Shown here: piece after piece, positions 7,662 to 16,097 of the stretch
Layout: each line of letters opens with the position of its first letter
Position numbering within the stretch: position 1 is the first letter of the stretch
Assembly (NCBI RefSeq): GCF_947488945.1
Contig: NZ_CANLBS010000026.1
Span: forward strand, 1 to 64,000
Reading direction: 5' to 3'
DNA: 64,000 bases
DNA from: an uncultured Streptomyces sp.
GTDB lineage: Bacteria > Actinomycetota > Actinomycetes > Streptomycetales > Streptomycetaceae
Notes under the pieces: generated by a model
Database searches by the model: none
What the model saw: only the letters and a program-made list of their open reading frames with translations
Told to the model about the DNA's origin: nothing
Position numbers and translations under genes: made by a program

Positions 7662-9125
7662 TCAGCGGGTGCGGGGCGGGCCCGGCCGGTCCGGGCCCGG
7701 CCGCGGGGACATCCGGGTAACGGCCGGGACGGGTCCGGGGCCACGGCCCGCCGCCCTCGACGTCGTCCTCGACGTCGCCGTCGCGGTCTTGGCCGTCGCC
7801 GTCGTGGTCGTGGTGCGGGAGCTGCCGGGGCGGGCGGGTGCGCCGGCGGCGGTGGCGGCCTCGCGCAGCAGCACCGCCGTGGCGGCGGCCGCGCGTGCCT
7901 GCGCGCGGTGCTCGGCCGCCTCGTGCCACCGGCGGGACGCCTCGACCGCCTCGACGAACGCGAGCAGCAACTGCAGGACGACCGGCGCCCCGCCGGCGCG
8001 CGCGGTACGGGGCGCCTGCTGCAGGGCGCGGGCCGAGGCCCGCCAGCCCGCACGGGCCCGCCCCTCCAGCGACCGGGCGCCGGGGGCGCGGGCGGCCTGC
8101 TCGAACGCGGCCGCCGCGGCGGTGAGGCGGTCGCGGACCAGGCCGGGGGCGTGCGCGGCCGCGACGGCCAGGAGGTCACCGAGGGCCGCGACGTCGCCCG
8201 CGCCCTCCAGCCGCCCGGCGGTGGTCAGGAGCGTTGCGGCCTCGCGGATCCGGGCCCCGGCCGTCGTCCAGTCCACCGGTCCCGCCGGCAGGTCGAAGCG
8301 CTCGCGGATCCGGGGCAGGGACAGGTCGTAGGCCAGCGTGCCGCCGGAGAACCAGACCGGGCGGGTCCCGCCGGCCGCACGGTCGCCGGGCAGCGCCACC
8401 GCGTACCCGACCAGGATGCCGTCCTGGTCGTAGCGTTCCCGTACGCGCAGGCCCGCGTCCCGGCACCGGTCCAGGAACCCGGTGTCCGAATCGGCGAGGG
8501 CCGCGGCCTCGCGGACGGTGCGCTGGAGAACCTCACGGGCCGTCCGAGGATGTCCGTGCCGGTCGGCTTTCGCGAGCTCGCCCGTGGTCGGCGCCCGCCG
8601 CGCGGTCCGGTCCACCGGGGACATCGCGGTCAGGCCCCAGCGGGCCTCGAACCGGCGGGCGGCGGTGTGCATCGCAGGGATGTCGCCCCGGATCCGCGGG
8701 TGGCGTCCGTCCGCGCGGGCGAGCGTCGCGACGAGGTGGATGTGGTCCGGGGCGTGACGCACCGCCACCCACCGGCAGGCGTGCGCGTCACCGTGTCCGG
8801 CGATGCCCGCCGCGTCCACCATCGCGGCCGCGACCTCGGCCCACTCGGCATCGGCCAGGAGCCGGTCGCCGGAGGCGTTGCGGACCGCGACGTGCCACAC
8901 GTGCTCGGCCGGGCGGGGGCCGGCCAGGGCATCGACCGGGGCGTCCAGCAACAGGGCGAGCGCGCCCAGCGACATGGCGGCGGGGTCGCGTGCCGGGCAG
9001 GACAGATGCGGGTCCCAGGCGGCCACGAGATGCGGGTCGGTGTGCTCGTCGCGGTGGCCCGGACCGTAGAGGTACTCCAGCAGCTGGAACGTGTCCGTCC
9101 CGCCGTCGGCCTTCTTCGGCATCAT
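7662..9125 (-). CDS. Relaxase/mobilisation nuclease
   Basis: 487 aa. The diagnostic feature is the histidine triad region at residues 124-130 (HAPDHIH), the metal-binding motif of rolling-circle-type plasmid relaxases. Conserved N-terminal tyrosines sit in LLEYLYGPG, followed by HTDPHLVAAWD, a signature of the actinobacterial relaxase/mobilisation nuclease family; one of those tyrosines may be the nicking residue. The middle and C-terminal parts are Ala/Arg-rich helices and a basic Thr/Pro tail. It would nick oriT and lead the strand in transfer. The ATG at 9125 overlaps the MobC-like stop by 4 bases; the next codon is also ATG. No coupling protein or type IV system is in the window, so transfer would need a helper. 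Confidence 0.88.
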   Translation of the reverse strand: MMPKKADGGTDTFQLLEYLYGPGHRDEHTDPHLVAAWDPHLSCPARDPAAMSLGALALLLDAPVDALAGPRPAEHVWHVAVRNASGDRLLADAEWAEVAAAMVDAAGIAGHGDAHACRWVAVRHAPDHIHLVATLARADGRHPRIRGDIPAMHTAARRFEARWGLTAMSPVDRTARRAPTTGELAKADRHGHPRTAREVLQRTVREAAALADSDTGFLDRCRDAGLRVRERYDQDGILVGYAVALPGDRAAGGTRPVWFSGGTLAYDLSLPRIRERFDLPAGPVDWTTAGARIREAATLLTTAGRLEGAGDVAALGDLLAVAAAHAPGLVRDRLTAAAAAFEQAARAPGARSLEGRARAGWRASARALQQAPRTARAGGAPVVLQLLLAFVEAVEASRRWHEAAEHRAQARAAAATAVLLREAATAAGAPARPGSSRTTTTTATAKTATATSRTTSRAAGRGPGPVPAVTRMSPRPGPDRPGPPRTR

Positions 9126-9511
9126 CGGGTGCGCCTCTCCCGCATCACCTGGAGCGTCGCCCCGTCGATCCGCACCACGGCCGCGCGCACCGCGGCGAGG
9201 GTGTCCTCGGTATCGGGGTGATCCGGTGCCAGCTCACCCACGGCCATGGCTGTCTCGTGCAGCAGGGCGCGCGCTCTGACCAGCTCGCGCAGGACGTCCG
9301 CGCGGTCCGCGGAGACGGGGACGAGGACCTCCTGGGCGACCGCGAGAGCGGCGCGGGCCGCCCACGACGCCGGTGCCATCGACTCCCGGTCCGCGGCCGC
9401 CACGAGCACGTCCATCTCCGCCCGGTTGAACGACAGCGGCACCCGCAGCGACCGGGGCTGGGCCGTCTCCCGCTCCCGGCGCCGGCCACCCGTTCCCAGC
9501 GTTCCACCCAC
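9122..9511 (-). CDS. MobC-like relaxosome accessory protein
   Basis: 129 aa from a GTG at 9511 with GAGGAG about 7 bases upstream. After a basic start the segment RSLRVPLSFNRAEMDVLVAAADRESM resembles the ribbon-helix-helix/MobC entry of plasmid mobilisation proteins (beta strand, then helix), followed by a long helix with HETAMAVGELAPD. MobC proteins bind oriT and help the relaxase open it. It is the first gene of the mobilisation operon, 4-base overlapped with the relaxase, and directly downstream of a palindrome-rich region that is the obvious oriT candidate. Sequence divergence is large, so the family call relies partly on context. Confidence 0.72.
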   Translation of the reverse strand: MGGTLGTGGRRRERETAQPRSLRVPLSFNRAEMDVLVAAADRESMAPASWAARAALAVAQEVLVPVSADRADVLRELVRARALLHETAMAVGELAPDHPDTEDTLAAVRAAVVRIDGATLQVMRERRTR

Positions 9512-9574
9512 CCGGTTCTCCTCTTCCCGTGCCGGGGGAGAACAGCCGGTAAACAGGCACCGCGCATTCCACGC

Positions 9575-9615
9575 GGCCGATATATCGGCCAGTGCTTACT
9601 GTTCCAGTACGCACT
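9575..9615. promoter_or_regulatory. Candidate oriT / operator upstream of mobilisation operon
   Basis: A perfect 16-bp palindrome (9575-9590, GGCCGATATATCGGCC) abuts an imperfect inverted repeat (9591-9600 with 9606-9615, one mismatch, 5-base loop). They lie 64 bases upstream of the mobC-like start. Relaxase nick sites typically sit next to such a repeat; an operon operator is the alternative. Confidence 0.5.
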
Positions 9616-9767
9616 AACTGGCTCCCCCTTTCCAATGTCTTTCAAAATCCTTCCGGACCCCCGCGAACCCGGCGGGGAAAGGGCTCCACACCCGCCCGCC
9701 ACCAACCACCCCAACCCACCACCGCACCACCCCCGCACCGGCGCCGCCCACACCCACCACACCGCGC

Positions 9768-9797
9768 CACCGCACCGCGGCGCGCCGCGGTGCGGTG
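9768..9797. repeat. Perfect 30-bp palindrome in C-rich spacer
   Basis: Bases 9768-9782 are exactly reverse-complementary to 9783-9797, with no loop. It lies in a gene-free stretch (9616-10039) that is strikingly rich in CCACC/CACC runs on the plus strand. It may be a cruciform protein site, a bidirectional terminator or part of oriT. Nothing else is recognisable in this spacer. Confidence 0.7.
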
Positions 9798-10039
9798 ACG
9801 TGCGGCACCAACACCACACCCCCACCCCCCACACCACCCAACCCCCCACACACCCCCACCACCCACCACACAAAAACGACGCCCCCCACCAGGTCCTTGA
9901 GACCCGCCCCAACGACGCCGCGCCACCGGCCGCCAGCCGCGCCGCACCGCGCGGCTTCCGACCGCCGACCACCGCTGGCAGCGGTATCGTCGAGACCCCG
10001 TTCTGACGGGGCATCGGACACAACTGTGGGGGCAGAACT

Positions 10040-10462
10040 GTGGCAGTCTCGGGGACGGCGCGCATCGCCGTATGGGTAGTCGCCGTCGTCGCGGGCGTAG
10101 TGTCGGCAGGGCTCGTCGTGGCGCTGGTGGTGGAGCCGGACATGGCCGACCGGACCGCGAGCGTCACCGGAGCCGTGGTCGGCCTGGCCGCGTTCGTCGT
10201 CTCCGTGATCACCCTCGTCCGCAGCCCCGGAACGAGTGGTGGTGGGCGTCGGGTGCGCGGCGGGCGTGGCGGGATCGCCGCCGGCGGGAACATCACCGGC
10301 AACGCCATCGGCGACCGGTCGAAAGCCGTCCGCCCCCCGACAGCGGCCGGGCCGAGTTCCGTGGGTGGTCAGGACGCGGACGTGCGCGCCGGACGGGACG
10401 GTATCGCCGCCGGCGGCGACATCGCTGACAACGCGCTCGGCGACGACAGCGAACGCCGATGA
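10040..10462 (+). CDS. Small membrane protein of STAND module
   Basis: 140 aa from a GTG at 10040 with GTGGGGG upstream. Two membrane helices span about residues 9-30 and 42-62. The soluble tail has two copies of a Gly/Ala motif, GGIAAGGNITGNAIG and DGIAAGGDIADNALG. The next gene carries the same motif near its N terminus (GGIGAGRDVAHNAIG), suggesting that the two proteins recognise each other through it. The stop overlaps the ATG of the next gene (ATGA), so the pair is translationally coupled. By analogy with bacterial NLR-like systems the membrane protein could be the effector or anchor; that is inference. Confidence 0.78.
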   Translation: MAVSGTARIAVWVVAVVAGVVSAGLVVALVVEPDMADRTASVTGAVVGLAAFVVSVITLVRSPGTSGGGRRVRGGRGGIAAGGNITGNAIGDRSKAVRPPTAAGPSSVGGQDADVRAGRDGIAAGGDIADNALGDDSERR

Positions 10463-12873
10463 CCCCCCAATGGCCACGGCGCCGCAACCGTGACGAAGCC
10501 TCCGAAACGGCAGCAGGCGCAGAGAGCCTTCCAGCGCCCCGGCAGAACTCCGGCAGCACTCCACCGGTAACGGTCGGGGACGGTGGCATCGGTGCCGGAA
10601 GAGACGTCGCCCACAACGCGATCGGGCCCGGCAGTCAGGTCGTCGACAACCGGCAGACCCACATCCACCACACCCCTCGCAAGGTGACGTGGCCGCTCGA
10701 AATCGGCGCCGTCCCCAGCCTCGCCAGCGCGTTCCAACCACGCACGGCACTCCGCGAACAGGTGGACACCGCACGGGCGCAGGGGGCGTCAGCGGTGCTG
10801 ACGCAGGTGCTCTCCGGCGGCGGAGGTGTCGGCAAGTCACAGCTCGCCGCGGCCTACGCGAACGAAGCCCTTCACGACGGCACCGACCTCGTCCTGTGGA
10901 CACCCGCCACGGAAGTCCAGCAGATCATCACCCTCTACGCCCAAGCCGCCCGCCTCGTCGCCGCCCCCGGCGCCATCGGCGACGACCCGGAGCAGGACGC
11001 CAGGGCGCTGCTCTCGTGGCTCGCGACCACGGAACGTCGGTGGCTGGTCGTCCTCGACGACATCACCGACCCGGCCCGGATGGGCCCCTGGTGGCCGGCC
11101 AGCCGCACCGGCACCGGATGGGTGCTGGGCACCACCCGGCTCCACGACGCGATCCTCACCGGCAACGGACGCCGAAGGGTTCGGGTCGACGTCTACACAC
11201 CAGGCGAAGCCACCGCTTATCTCCGGACCCGGCTGGTAGAGGACGACGCCGGGCACCTCCTCGACGACACCCTCGACGACCTGGCCGCAGCGCTCGGACA
11301 TCTGCCGCTCGCGCTCGGGCACGCCGCCGCCCACATGCTCAACCAAGACCTCACCAGCGCCCAGTACCTGGCTCTCTTCAACGACAGCTCCCGCCGTCTG
11401 GAACACGTCCTCCCGAAGACGGCCGACGCCGAAGGCTACGGGCGGCAGATCGCCACCACCCTCCTCCTCTCCCTCGACGCCGCACAACACACCGAACCCA
11501 CAGGCCTCGCCCGACCAGCGCTCCAGCTCGCCGCACACCTCGACCCCGCCGGACACCCCCACACCCTCTGGACCACCCCCACCGTCCTCGCCCACCTCAC
11601 CGAACACCGGACCACTCCCCCGGACACGGACGAAGAGGCACCCGACGTCACCGTCGAAGAAGCCGAAGCAGTGCTGCGAGTCCTGCACCGGTACGCACTG
11701 ATCAACAGCGACTGCCGACAGGAACCCCGCGCCGTACGGATTCACGCACTCACCGCCCGCGCAACGCGCGAAACCACCCCCGCTGAAGCCCTTTCCTCGC
11801 TCGCCCAGGCGGCCGCCGACGCACTCCTGAACATCTGGCCCGACCTCGACCTGGCCCACCCCACCTTGGCCGCCGCCCTGCGCTCCAACACCGAACACCT
11901 CCACCAGCACACCAGCGACCACCTCTGGCACCCGAACGGCCACCGGGTCTTCTACCGGGCCGGGGGCAGCCTGCGCGACGGCGGTCTGTTCACCGTGGCA
12001 ATCGCATACTGGGACCGCCTCAACGATCGCAGCCAGCGCATCCTCGGCGCCGACCACCCCGACACCCTCACCACCCGCCACAACCTCGCCTTCTCCTACT
12101 GGCAGGCCGGGCGCACCACCGAGGCCATCGCCCTCCAGGAAGCCGTCCTCACCGACCGAGAGCGCATCCTCGGCACCGAACACCCCAACACCCTCACCGC
12201 CCGCGAACACATCGCCCTCTCCTACTGGCAGGCCGGGCGCACCACCGAGGCCATCGCCCTCCAGGAAGCCGTCCTCACCGACACCGAACGCATCCTCGGC
12301 ACCGAACACACCGACACCCTCACCGTCCGCCACAACCTCGCTGCCTTTTATTGCGACGCCGGGCGCGTCACCGAGGCCATCGCCCTCCAGGAATCCGTCC
12401 TCACCGACCGAGAGCGCATCCTGGGCACCGAACACACCGACACCCTCACCGCCCGCAACAACCTCGCTGCCTCCTACCAGGAGGCTGAGCGCACCACCGA
12501 GGCCATCGCCCTCCAAGAAGCCGTCCTCACCGACACCGAACGCATCCTCGGCACCAAACACACCGACACCCTCACCGCCCGCCACAACCTCGCCAACTCT
12601 TACTGGCAGGCCGGGCGCACCACCGAGGCCATCGCCCTCCAAGAAGCCGTCCTCACCGACACCGAACGCATCCTCGGCACCGAACACCCCAACACCCTCA
12701 TCAGCCGCCACAACCTCGCAAGCTCCTATTGGCAGGCCGGGCGCACCACGCAAGCCATCGCCCTCATGGAAGCCGTCCTCACCGACACCGAACGCATCCT
12801 CGGCCCCGACCACCCCAACACCCTCACCACCCGCAACAACCTCGCTGTGATGCGCCAGGGCGCCGGGTCGTAG
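10459..12873 (+). CDS. STAND (NB-ARC-like) NTPase with tandem TPRs
   Basis: 804 aa. Residues 38-60 carry the Gly/Ala motif shared with the upstream protein. The NTPase core has Walker A GGGGVGKS (119-127), Walker B WLVVLDD (195-201), a TTR sensor near 226-228 and the GxPLAL-type motif HLPLAL (281-286). A winged-helix-like region follows, then 42-residue TPRs of the kinesin-light-chain/TPR_10 type (RILG-x-HPDTL-RHNLA-SYWQAGR-EAIALQEAVLTD), six full and one partial, from about residue 527 to the end. STAND proteins oligomerise on ligand sensing by the C-terminal repeats and act in signalling, apoptosis-like responses and phage defence (Avs and bNACHT proteins). A regulatory role such as SARP/AfsR-like control is less likely because no DNA-binding domain is present. 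Confidence 0.88.
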   Translation: MTPQWPRRRNRDEASETAAGAESLPAPRQNSGSTPPVTVGDGGIGAGRDVAHNAIGPGSQVVDNRQTHIHHTPRKVTWPLEIGAVPSLASAFQPRTALREQVDTARAQGASAVLTQVLSGGGGVGKSQLAAAYANEALHDGTDLVLWTPATEVQQIITLYAQAARLVAAPGAIGDDPEQDARALLSWLATTERRWLVVLDDITDPARMGPWWPASRTGTGWVLGTTRLHDAILTGNGRRRVRVDVYTPGEATAYLRTRLVEDDAGHLLDDTLDDLAAALGHLPLALGHAAAHMLNQDLTSAQYLALFNDSSRRLEHVLPKTADAEGYGRQIATTLLLSLDAAQHTEPTGLARPALQLAAHLDPAGHPHTLWTTPTVLAHLTEHRTTPPDTDEEAPDVTVEEAEAVLRVLHRYALINSDCRQEPRAVRIHALTARATRETTPAEALSSLAQAAADALLNIWPDLDLAHPTLAAALRSNTEHLHQHTSDHLWHPNGHRVFYRAGGSLRDGGLFTVAIAYWDRLNDRSQRILGADHPDTLTTRHNLAFSYWQAGRTTEAIALQEAVLTDRERILGTEHPNTLTAREHIALSYWQAGRTTEAIALQEAVLTDTERILGTEHTDTLTVRHNLAAFYCDAGRVTEAIALQESVLTDRERILGTEHTDTLTARNNLAASYQEAERTTEAIALQEAVLTDTERILGTKHTDTLTARHNLANSYWQAGRTTEAIALQEAVLTDTERILGTEHPNTLISRHNLASSYWQAGRTTQAIALMEAVLTDTERILGPDHPNTLTTRNNLAVMRQGAGS
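12037..12873 (+). repeat. 126-bp tandem coding repeats (TPR array)
   Basis: Six full units and one partial, each exactly 126 bases, begin at 12037, 12163, 12289, 12415, 12541, 12667 and 12793 with CGCATCCT. Units are nearly identical at the DNA level, including long runs such as GAGGCCATCGCCCTCCA. Such identity implies recent expansion or gene conversion and predicts copy-number variation between strains. Confidence 0.9.
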
Positions 12874-12905
12874 CAGCAAGGGCGGTGGGCCTCGCTCGCA
12901 CGCCG

Positions 12906-13290
12906 TCAGGGTGCGCCGCTGCGGAGGAGTGGGACGTCTGTGTGGGTGGCGTCGAGGCGAAGGTGTTCGTAGCGGACGGGGTGGCGCCAGACCCCGTGGT
13001 CCTGTGAGGTGTCGGCGCTGACTTCCGCGACCAGGAGGGGTGCGACGAGGGCCGGTTCCCGTGGTGTGCGGCTGTTCCACGATGCGGTGAAGCGGACGCC
13101 CGTCCAGGGGTGGTCCGGGCCGGCTGGTGTGAGGTGTTCGGCGACGTCGCGCGCCGGACCTTGTTTCAGCGGGGCTGTCTTCCCTACCAGGCGGAGCTGG
13201 CCGGCCGTGTCGTAGCGCCCCAGCAGCAGCACTTGGGGGCGTTGCAGCGAGCCCGTGACGGCCCCGATCAGTGCTTCGGCCGGTCGTCTA
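12906..13290 (-). pseudogene. ATP-dependent DNA ligase, C-terminal fragment (copy 1)
   Basis: The frame reads from RRRRPAEALIGAVTGSLQRP through LLLGRYDTAGQLRLVGKTAP and HPWTGVRF to HGVWRHPVRY and a normal stop at 12906. This is the OB-fold half of a short actinobacterial ATP-dependent DNA ligase. The adenylation domain is missing: homology starts abruptly near 13290, where an XdhC fragment begins. The same region recurs, more decayed, at 25358-25760 in the same orientation. The two copies are clearly different in sequence, so they look like paralogues rather than a very recent duplication. Confidence 0.82.
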
Positions 13291-13321
13291 CGTCTCGGCT
13301 CCGGTCACCGCGGGGCCCGCA

Positions 13322-13813
13322 TCACCACAGGCCATCCCCGGATGCTGGCCAGTGCCGCCGCCCCCGGGGTCCTCCCGCCCCGGTGCGGGTCGTCGTCACT
13401 GGTGACACGAAGGCCAACGAGGTGTTCGGGTCCGTCGGCGATCTGGGCCACTGCGACGGGCCGGCCGACCGCCACGTCGTCCTGGGCCGCGGGAGGTGGG
13501 GGCGGGTGCCGGGGTCGATACGCTGCCCGAGGATGTCGAGGTCGCCGCCGCAGGTCAGGCCGACGGCGAAGGCGTCGTCGTAGGCGTAGCCAAAGCGCGC
13601 CCGGGTGGCTGGCTCGTCACCGTTGAGAACGTAGCGGCACAGGTCGTAGACGGCGTCCTCAACGCGTCCTCCAGACACGCTACCGTCGGCGCCCACCGCA
13701 AGGGCGCTGCCGAGGGGCGGGGGCGCGCTGTCCTTGATGTCCAGGACAGTGGCAAGGGCGAAGGGGCGTTTCTCTCGGCACCAGTTGAGCAGCGTGTCCG
13801 CGATGTTCAGCAC
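13322..13813 (-). pseudogene. Truncated, frameshifted XdhC/CoxI family protein
   Basis: From a GTG at 13813 the product begins LNIADTLLNWCREKRPFALA and continues VLDIKDSAPPPLGSALAVGADG and VGLTCGGDLDILGQRIDP, the N-terminal domain of XdhC-type proteins that insert sulfurated molybdenum cofactor. Near 13495 the signal shifts frame (DDVAVGRPVAVAQIADGPEH), and it ends about 150 residues early at the junction with the ligase fragment. The usual C-terminal Rossmann domain is absent. It lies just downstream of the molybdenum hydroxylase operon that would need it, so those enzymes either use another XdhC or are themselves idle. Confidence 0.8.
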
Positions 13814-13901
13814 GGGCGGTCTCAAGAAGAGAACGGGCGGTGTTCCGGCCCGTGGACAGCGGCGGGTGGTGGGCCGCTGCCCCGGGGCGTGGTGTTCGGG
13901 T

Positions 13902-16097
13902 TCAGAGCAGGGATTCGGCGGTGATGGGCAGGTCGCGTACGCGGCGGCCGGTGGCGTGGAAGACGGCGTTGGCGATGGCGGGTGCGACTCCGACCAGGAC
14001 CACTTCGCCCAGGCCCTTGACGCCGATGGGGTCGGCTTCGTCGTCGCGGCCGTCGAGGTAGAGGGCTTTGAGGTCGCGGGTGTCGGCGTTGACGGGGACG
14101 AGGTAGTCGGCGAGGTTGGCGTTGACGATGCGGCCGTCGCGGTGGTCGGTGACGGTGTGTTCGAGGAGGGCCGCGCCGATGCCGCCGACCATGGCGCCGA
14201 TGGCCTGGCTGTCGGCAAGTTTGGGGCTGATGATGCGTCCGGCGTCGAAGACACCGAGCATGCGCCGGACTCGGACCATGCCGAGCCGGGCGTCGACGGC
14301 GACCTCGGCGAAGACCGCGCCGTAGGCGTACATGGAGGACCTCGACTGGGCGGGGGTGTAGGAGCCGAGCGCTTCGAGGGCGTCCCGGTCGTTGCGGGCG
14401 AGGAGTTGGCGGTAGGTCTCTCCGCGTGCCGGGTTGCCCTTGAGGTGCAGTCGGCCGCCCCGGACGACGATGTCGGCGGCGCCGGTTCCGTACAGCGGGG
14501 ATTCCTCGTCCTCGACGGCGAGGGTGATCGCCTGCTGGCGGAGTCTGTCGCAGCCGTCCTGGACGGTGGAGCCGACGCTGGCCATGGTCAGCGAGCCGCC
14601 GTGGACGGGCGCGGGGGGTAGCGCGGTGTCGCCGAGGCGGAAGGTCACGTTGCGGACGGCGAGGCCGAGGGCGTCGGCAGCAACCTGGGTCATGGACGTG
14701 TAGGTACCGGGCCCCATGTCGCTGGTGGCGGACTCGACCAGGGCCGTGCCGTCGGCGTCGAGGCGGACGCGGGCCTGGGCCGGGGCGCGCAGGGTGTCGT
14801 AGAGCGCGGTGGCCATGCCGGTGCCGATCAGCCAGTCGCCGTCGCGGGTGGAGCGGGGGCGGGGGTTGCGGCGGTTCCAGCCGAAGGTGCGGGCTCCGAC
14901 GGTGTAGCACTCGCGGAGGCGGCGGGTGGAGAAGGGCCGGTTCGCGGCCTGGTCGGTCTCGGGTTCGTTGCGCCGGCGCAGTTCGATGGGGTCGATGCCG
15001 AGTTCGTGGGCGAGTTCGTCCATGGCGCTCTCGACGGCGAACGCGGCCGTGGAGTAGCCCGGTCCGCGCATCGGGGTGGGGGTGTTCACGTCCAGCGGCA
15101 CCGTGCGGTACGTCTGGGAGACGTGGGGGGTGGTGTAGAGCATCTGCCCCGGAGCGAGGACGCCGCGCTCGGCGAACGTCTCGTAGCGTGAGGTCTCGGC
15201 GCGCAGGTCGTGGGTCATCGCGGTGAGCCGGCCGCCGCGGTCGCTGCCGAGGCGGATCCGGTACTCGTAGGCGGGCCGGTAGCCGACTCCGTAGTAGAGC
15301 TGCTCGCGCGAGAGGGTGAGCTTGACCGGGCGGCCTGTCAGGCGGGCGGCGAGGGCGGCGATGGTGATGTGCGGCCAGGCGCGGGCCGCGTTACCGAAGG
15401 CTCCGCCGACATAGGGGGAGATGACGCGGATGTTCTGTGCCGGGATGCCGAAGTTGGCGGCGAGTTCGGCCCGCGGGCTCTGGACCCACTGGGTCTTGTC
15501 CCAGAGGGTCAGCCGGTCGCCGTCCCACTGGGCGACGGTGGTGTGGAGTTCCATCGCGTTGTGGTGGGTGCGGGCGGGCCGGTAGGTCATCTCCAACCGC
15601 ACGGGCGAAGATTGCAGGGCGCTTTCCGCGTCGCCGCGCGTGTAGGTGGTGGGTGTCCCGGGCGTCGGCGCGTCGGTCAGGTCGGTGGTGGGTGTCTCGG
15701 TCGTGACGTCGAACTTCACCAGGGTCGCCGCGTGCTGGGCGGCCTCCAGGGTGGTGGCCACGACGACGGCGACCGGCTGGCCGTGGAAGCGGACCTGGTC
15801 GTCCTGGAAGACGCGCAGCCGTGCGCCGGGCAGGTTGAGCGATCCGGGGTTGGGGCCGTAGGGCAGCGTCGGCGCGTTGCCGTGGTGGACCACCTGCAGC
15901 ACGCCGGGCTCGGCCTCGGCGGCTCTGGTGTCCACGGCGGTGATCCGGCCCCGGGCGGCGGGGCTGTCGACGACGACGGCGTGCACGACCCCCTCGGGAT
16001 GGTGGTCCGCGGCGTATGTGGCCTGGCCGGTGACTTTCAGGCGCCCGTCCACGCGGGTCAGGGGTGCGCCGACGGCTGCCTGCGGCTGGGGGCTCAT
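13902..16097 (-). CDS. Molybdopterin-binding subunit of xanthine dehydrogenase-family enzyme (PaoC-like)
   Basis: 731 aa, the normal length for the molybdenum subunit of PaoABC/YagTSR-type aldehyde oxidoreductases. The N-terminal domain has VDGRLKVTGQATYAADH. The cofactor-binding region includes GGAFGNAARAWPH, MRGPGYSTAAFAVESAMDELA and the C-terminal GVKGLGEVVLVG, whose Glu is the catalytic base. It would hydroxylate aldehydes or N-heterocycles with water as oxygen source. It is the last gene of a three-subunit operon; its ATG overlaps the preceding stop by 4 bases. No frameshift is seen, so the enzyme itself appears intact although the adjacent XdhC gene is broken. Confidence 0.9.
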   Translation of the reverse strand: MSPQPQAAVGAPLTRVDGRLKVTGQATYAADHHPEGVVHAVVVDSPAARGRITAVDTRAAEAEPGVLQVVHHGNAPTLPYGPNPGSLNLPGARLRVFQDDQVRFHGQPVAVVVATTLEAAQHAATLVKFDVTTETPTTDLTDAPTPGTPTTYTRGDAESALQSSPVRLEMTYRPARTHHNAMELHTTVAQWDGDRLTLWDKTQWVQSPRAELAANFGIPAQNIRVISPYVGGAFGNAARAWPHITIAALAARLTGRPVKLTLSREQLYYGVGYRPAYEYRIRLGSDRGGRLTAMTHDLRAETSRYETFAERGVLAPGQMLYTTPHVSQTYRTVPLDVNTPTPMRGPGYSTAAFAVESAMDELAHELGIDPIELRRRNEPETDQAANRPFSTRRLRECYTVGARTFGWNRRNPRPRSTRDGDWLIGTGMATALYDTLRAPAQARVRLDADGTALVESATSDMGPGTYTSMTQVAADALGLAVRNVTFRLGDTALPPAPVHGGSLTMASVGSTVQDGCDRLRQQAITLAVEDEESPLYGTGAADIVVRGGRLHLKGNPARGETYRQLLARNDRDALEALGSYTPAQSRSSMYAYGAVFAEVAVDARLGMVRVRRMLGVFDAGRIISPKLADSQAIGAMVGGIGAALLEHTVTDHRDGRIVNANLADYLVPVNADTRDLKALYLDGRDDEADPIGVKGLGEVVLVGVAPAIANAVFHATGRRVRDLPITAESLL

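Noticed and set aside
6250..8331. Plus-strand frame of about 690 codons over the mobilisation genes
   Set aside because: Gly/Arg-rich shadow; the minus strand has ribosome sites and the relaxase motif.
12037..12873. Non-coding minisatellite or CRISPR array
   Set aside because: Unit is exactly 42 codons and in frame with the NTPase; it encodes TPRs.
10837..13080. Minus-strand frame of about 750 codons with tidy repeats opposite the STAND gene
   Set aside because: Its repeats are the antisense of the TPR units; the sense frame has Walker motifs and a coupled start.
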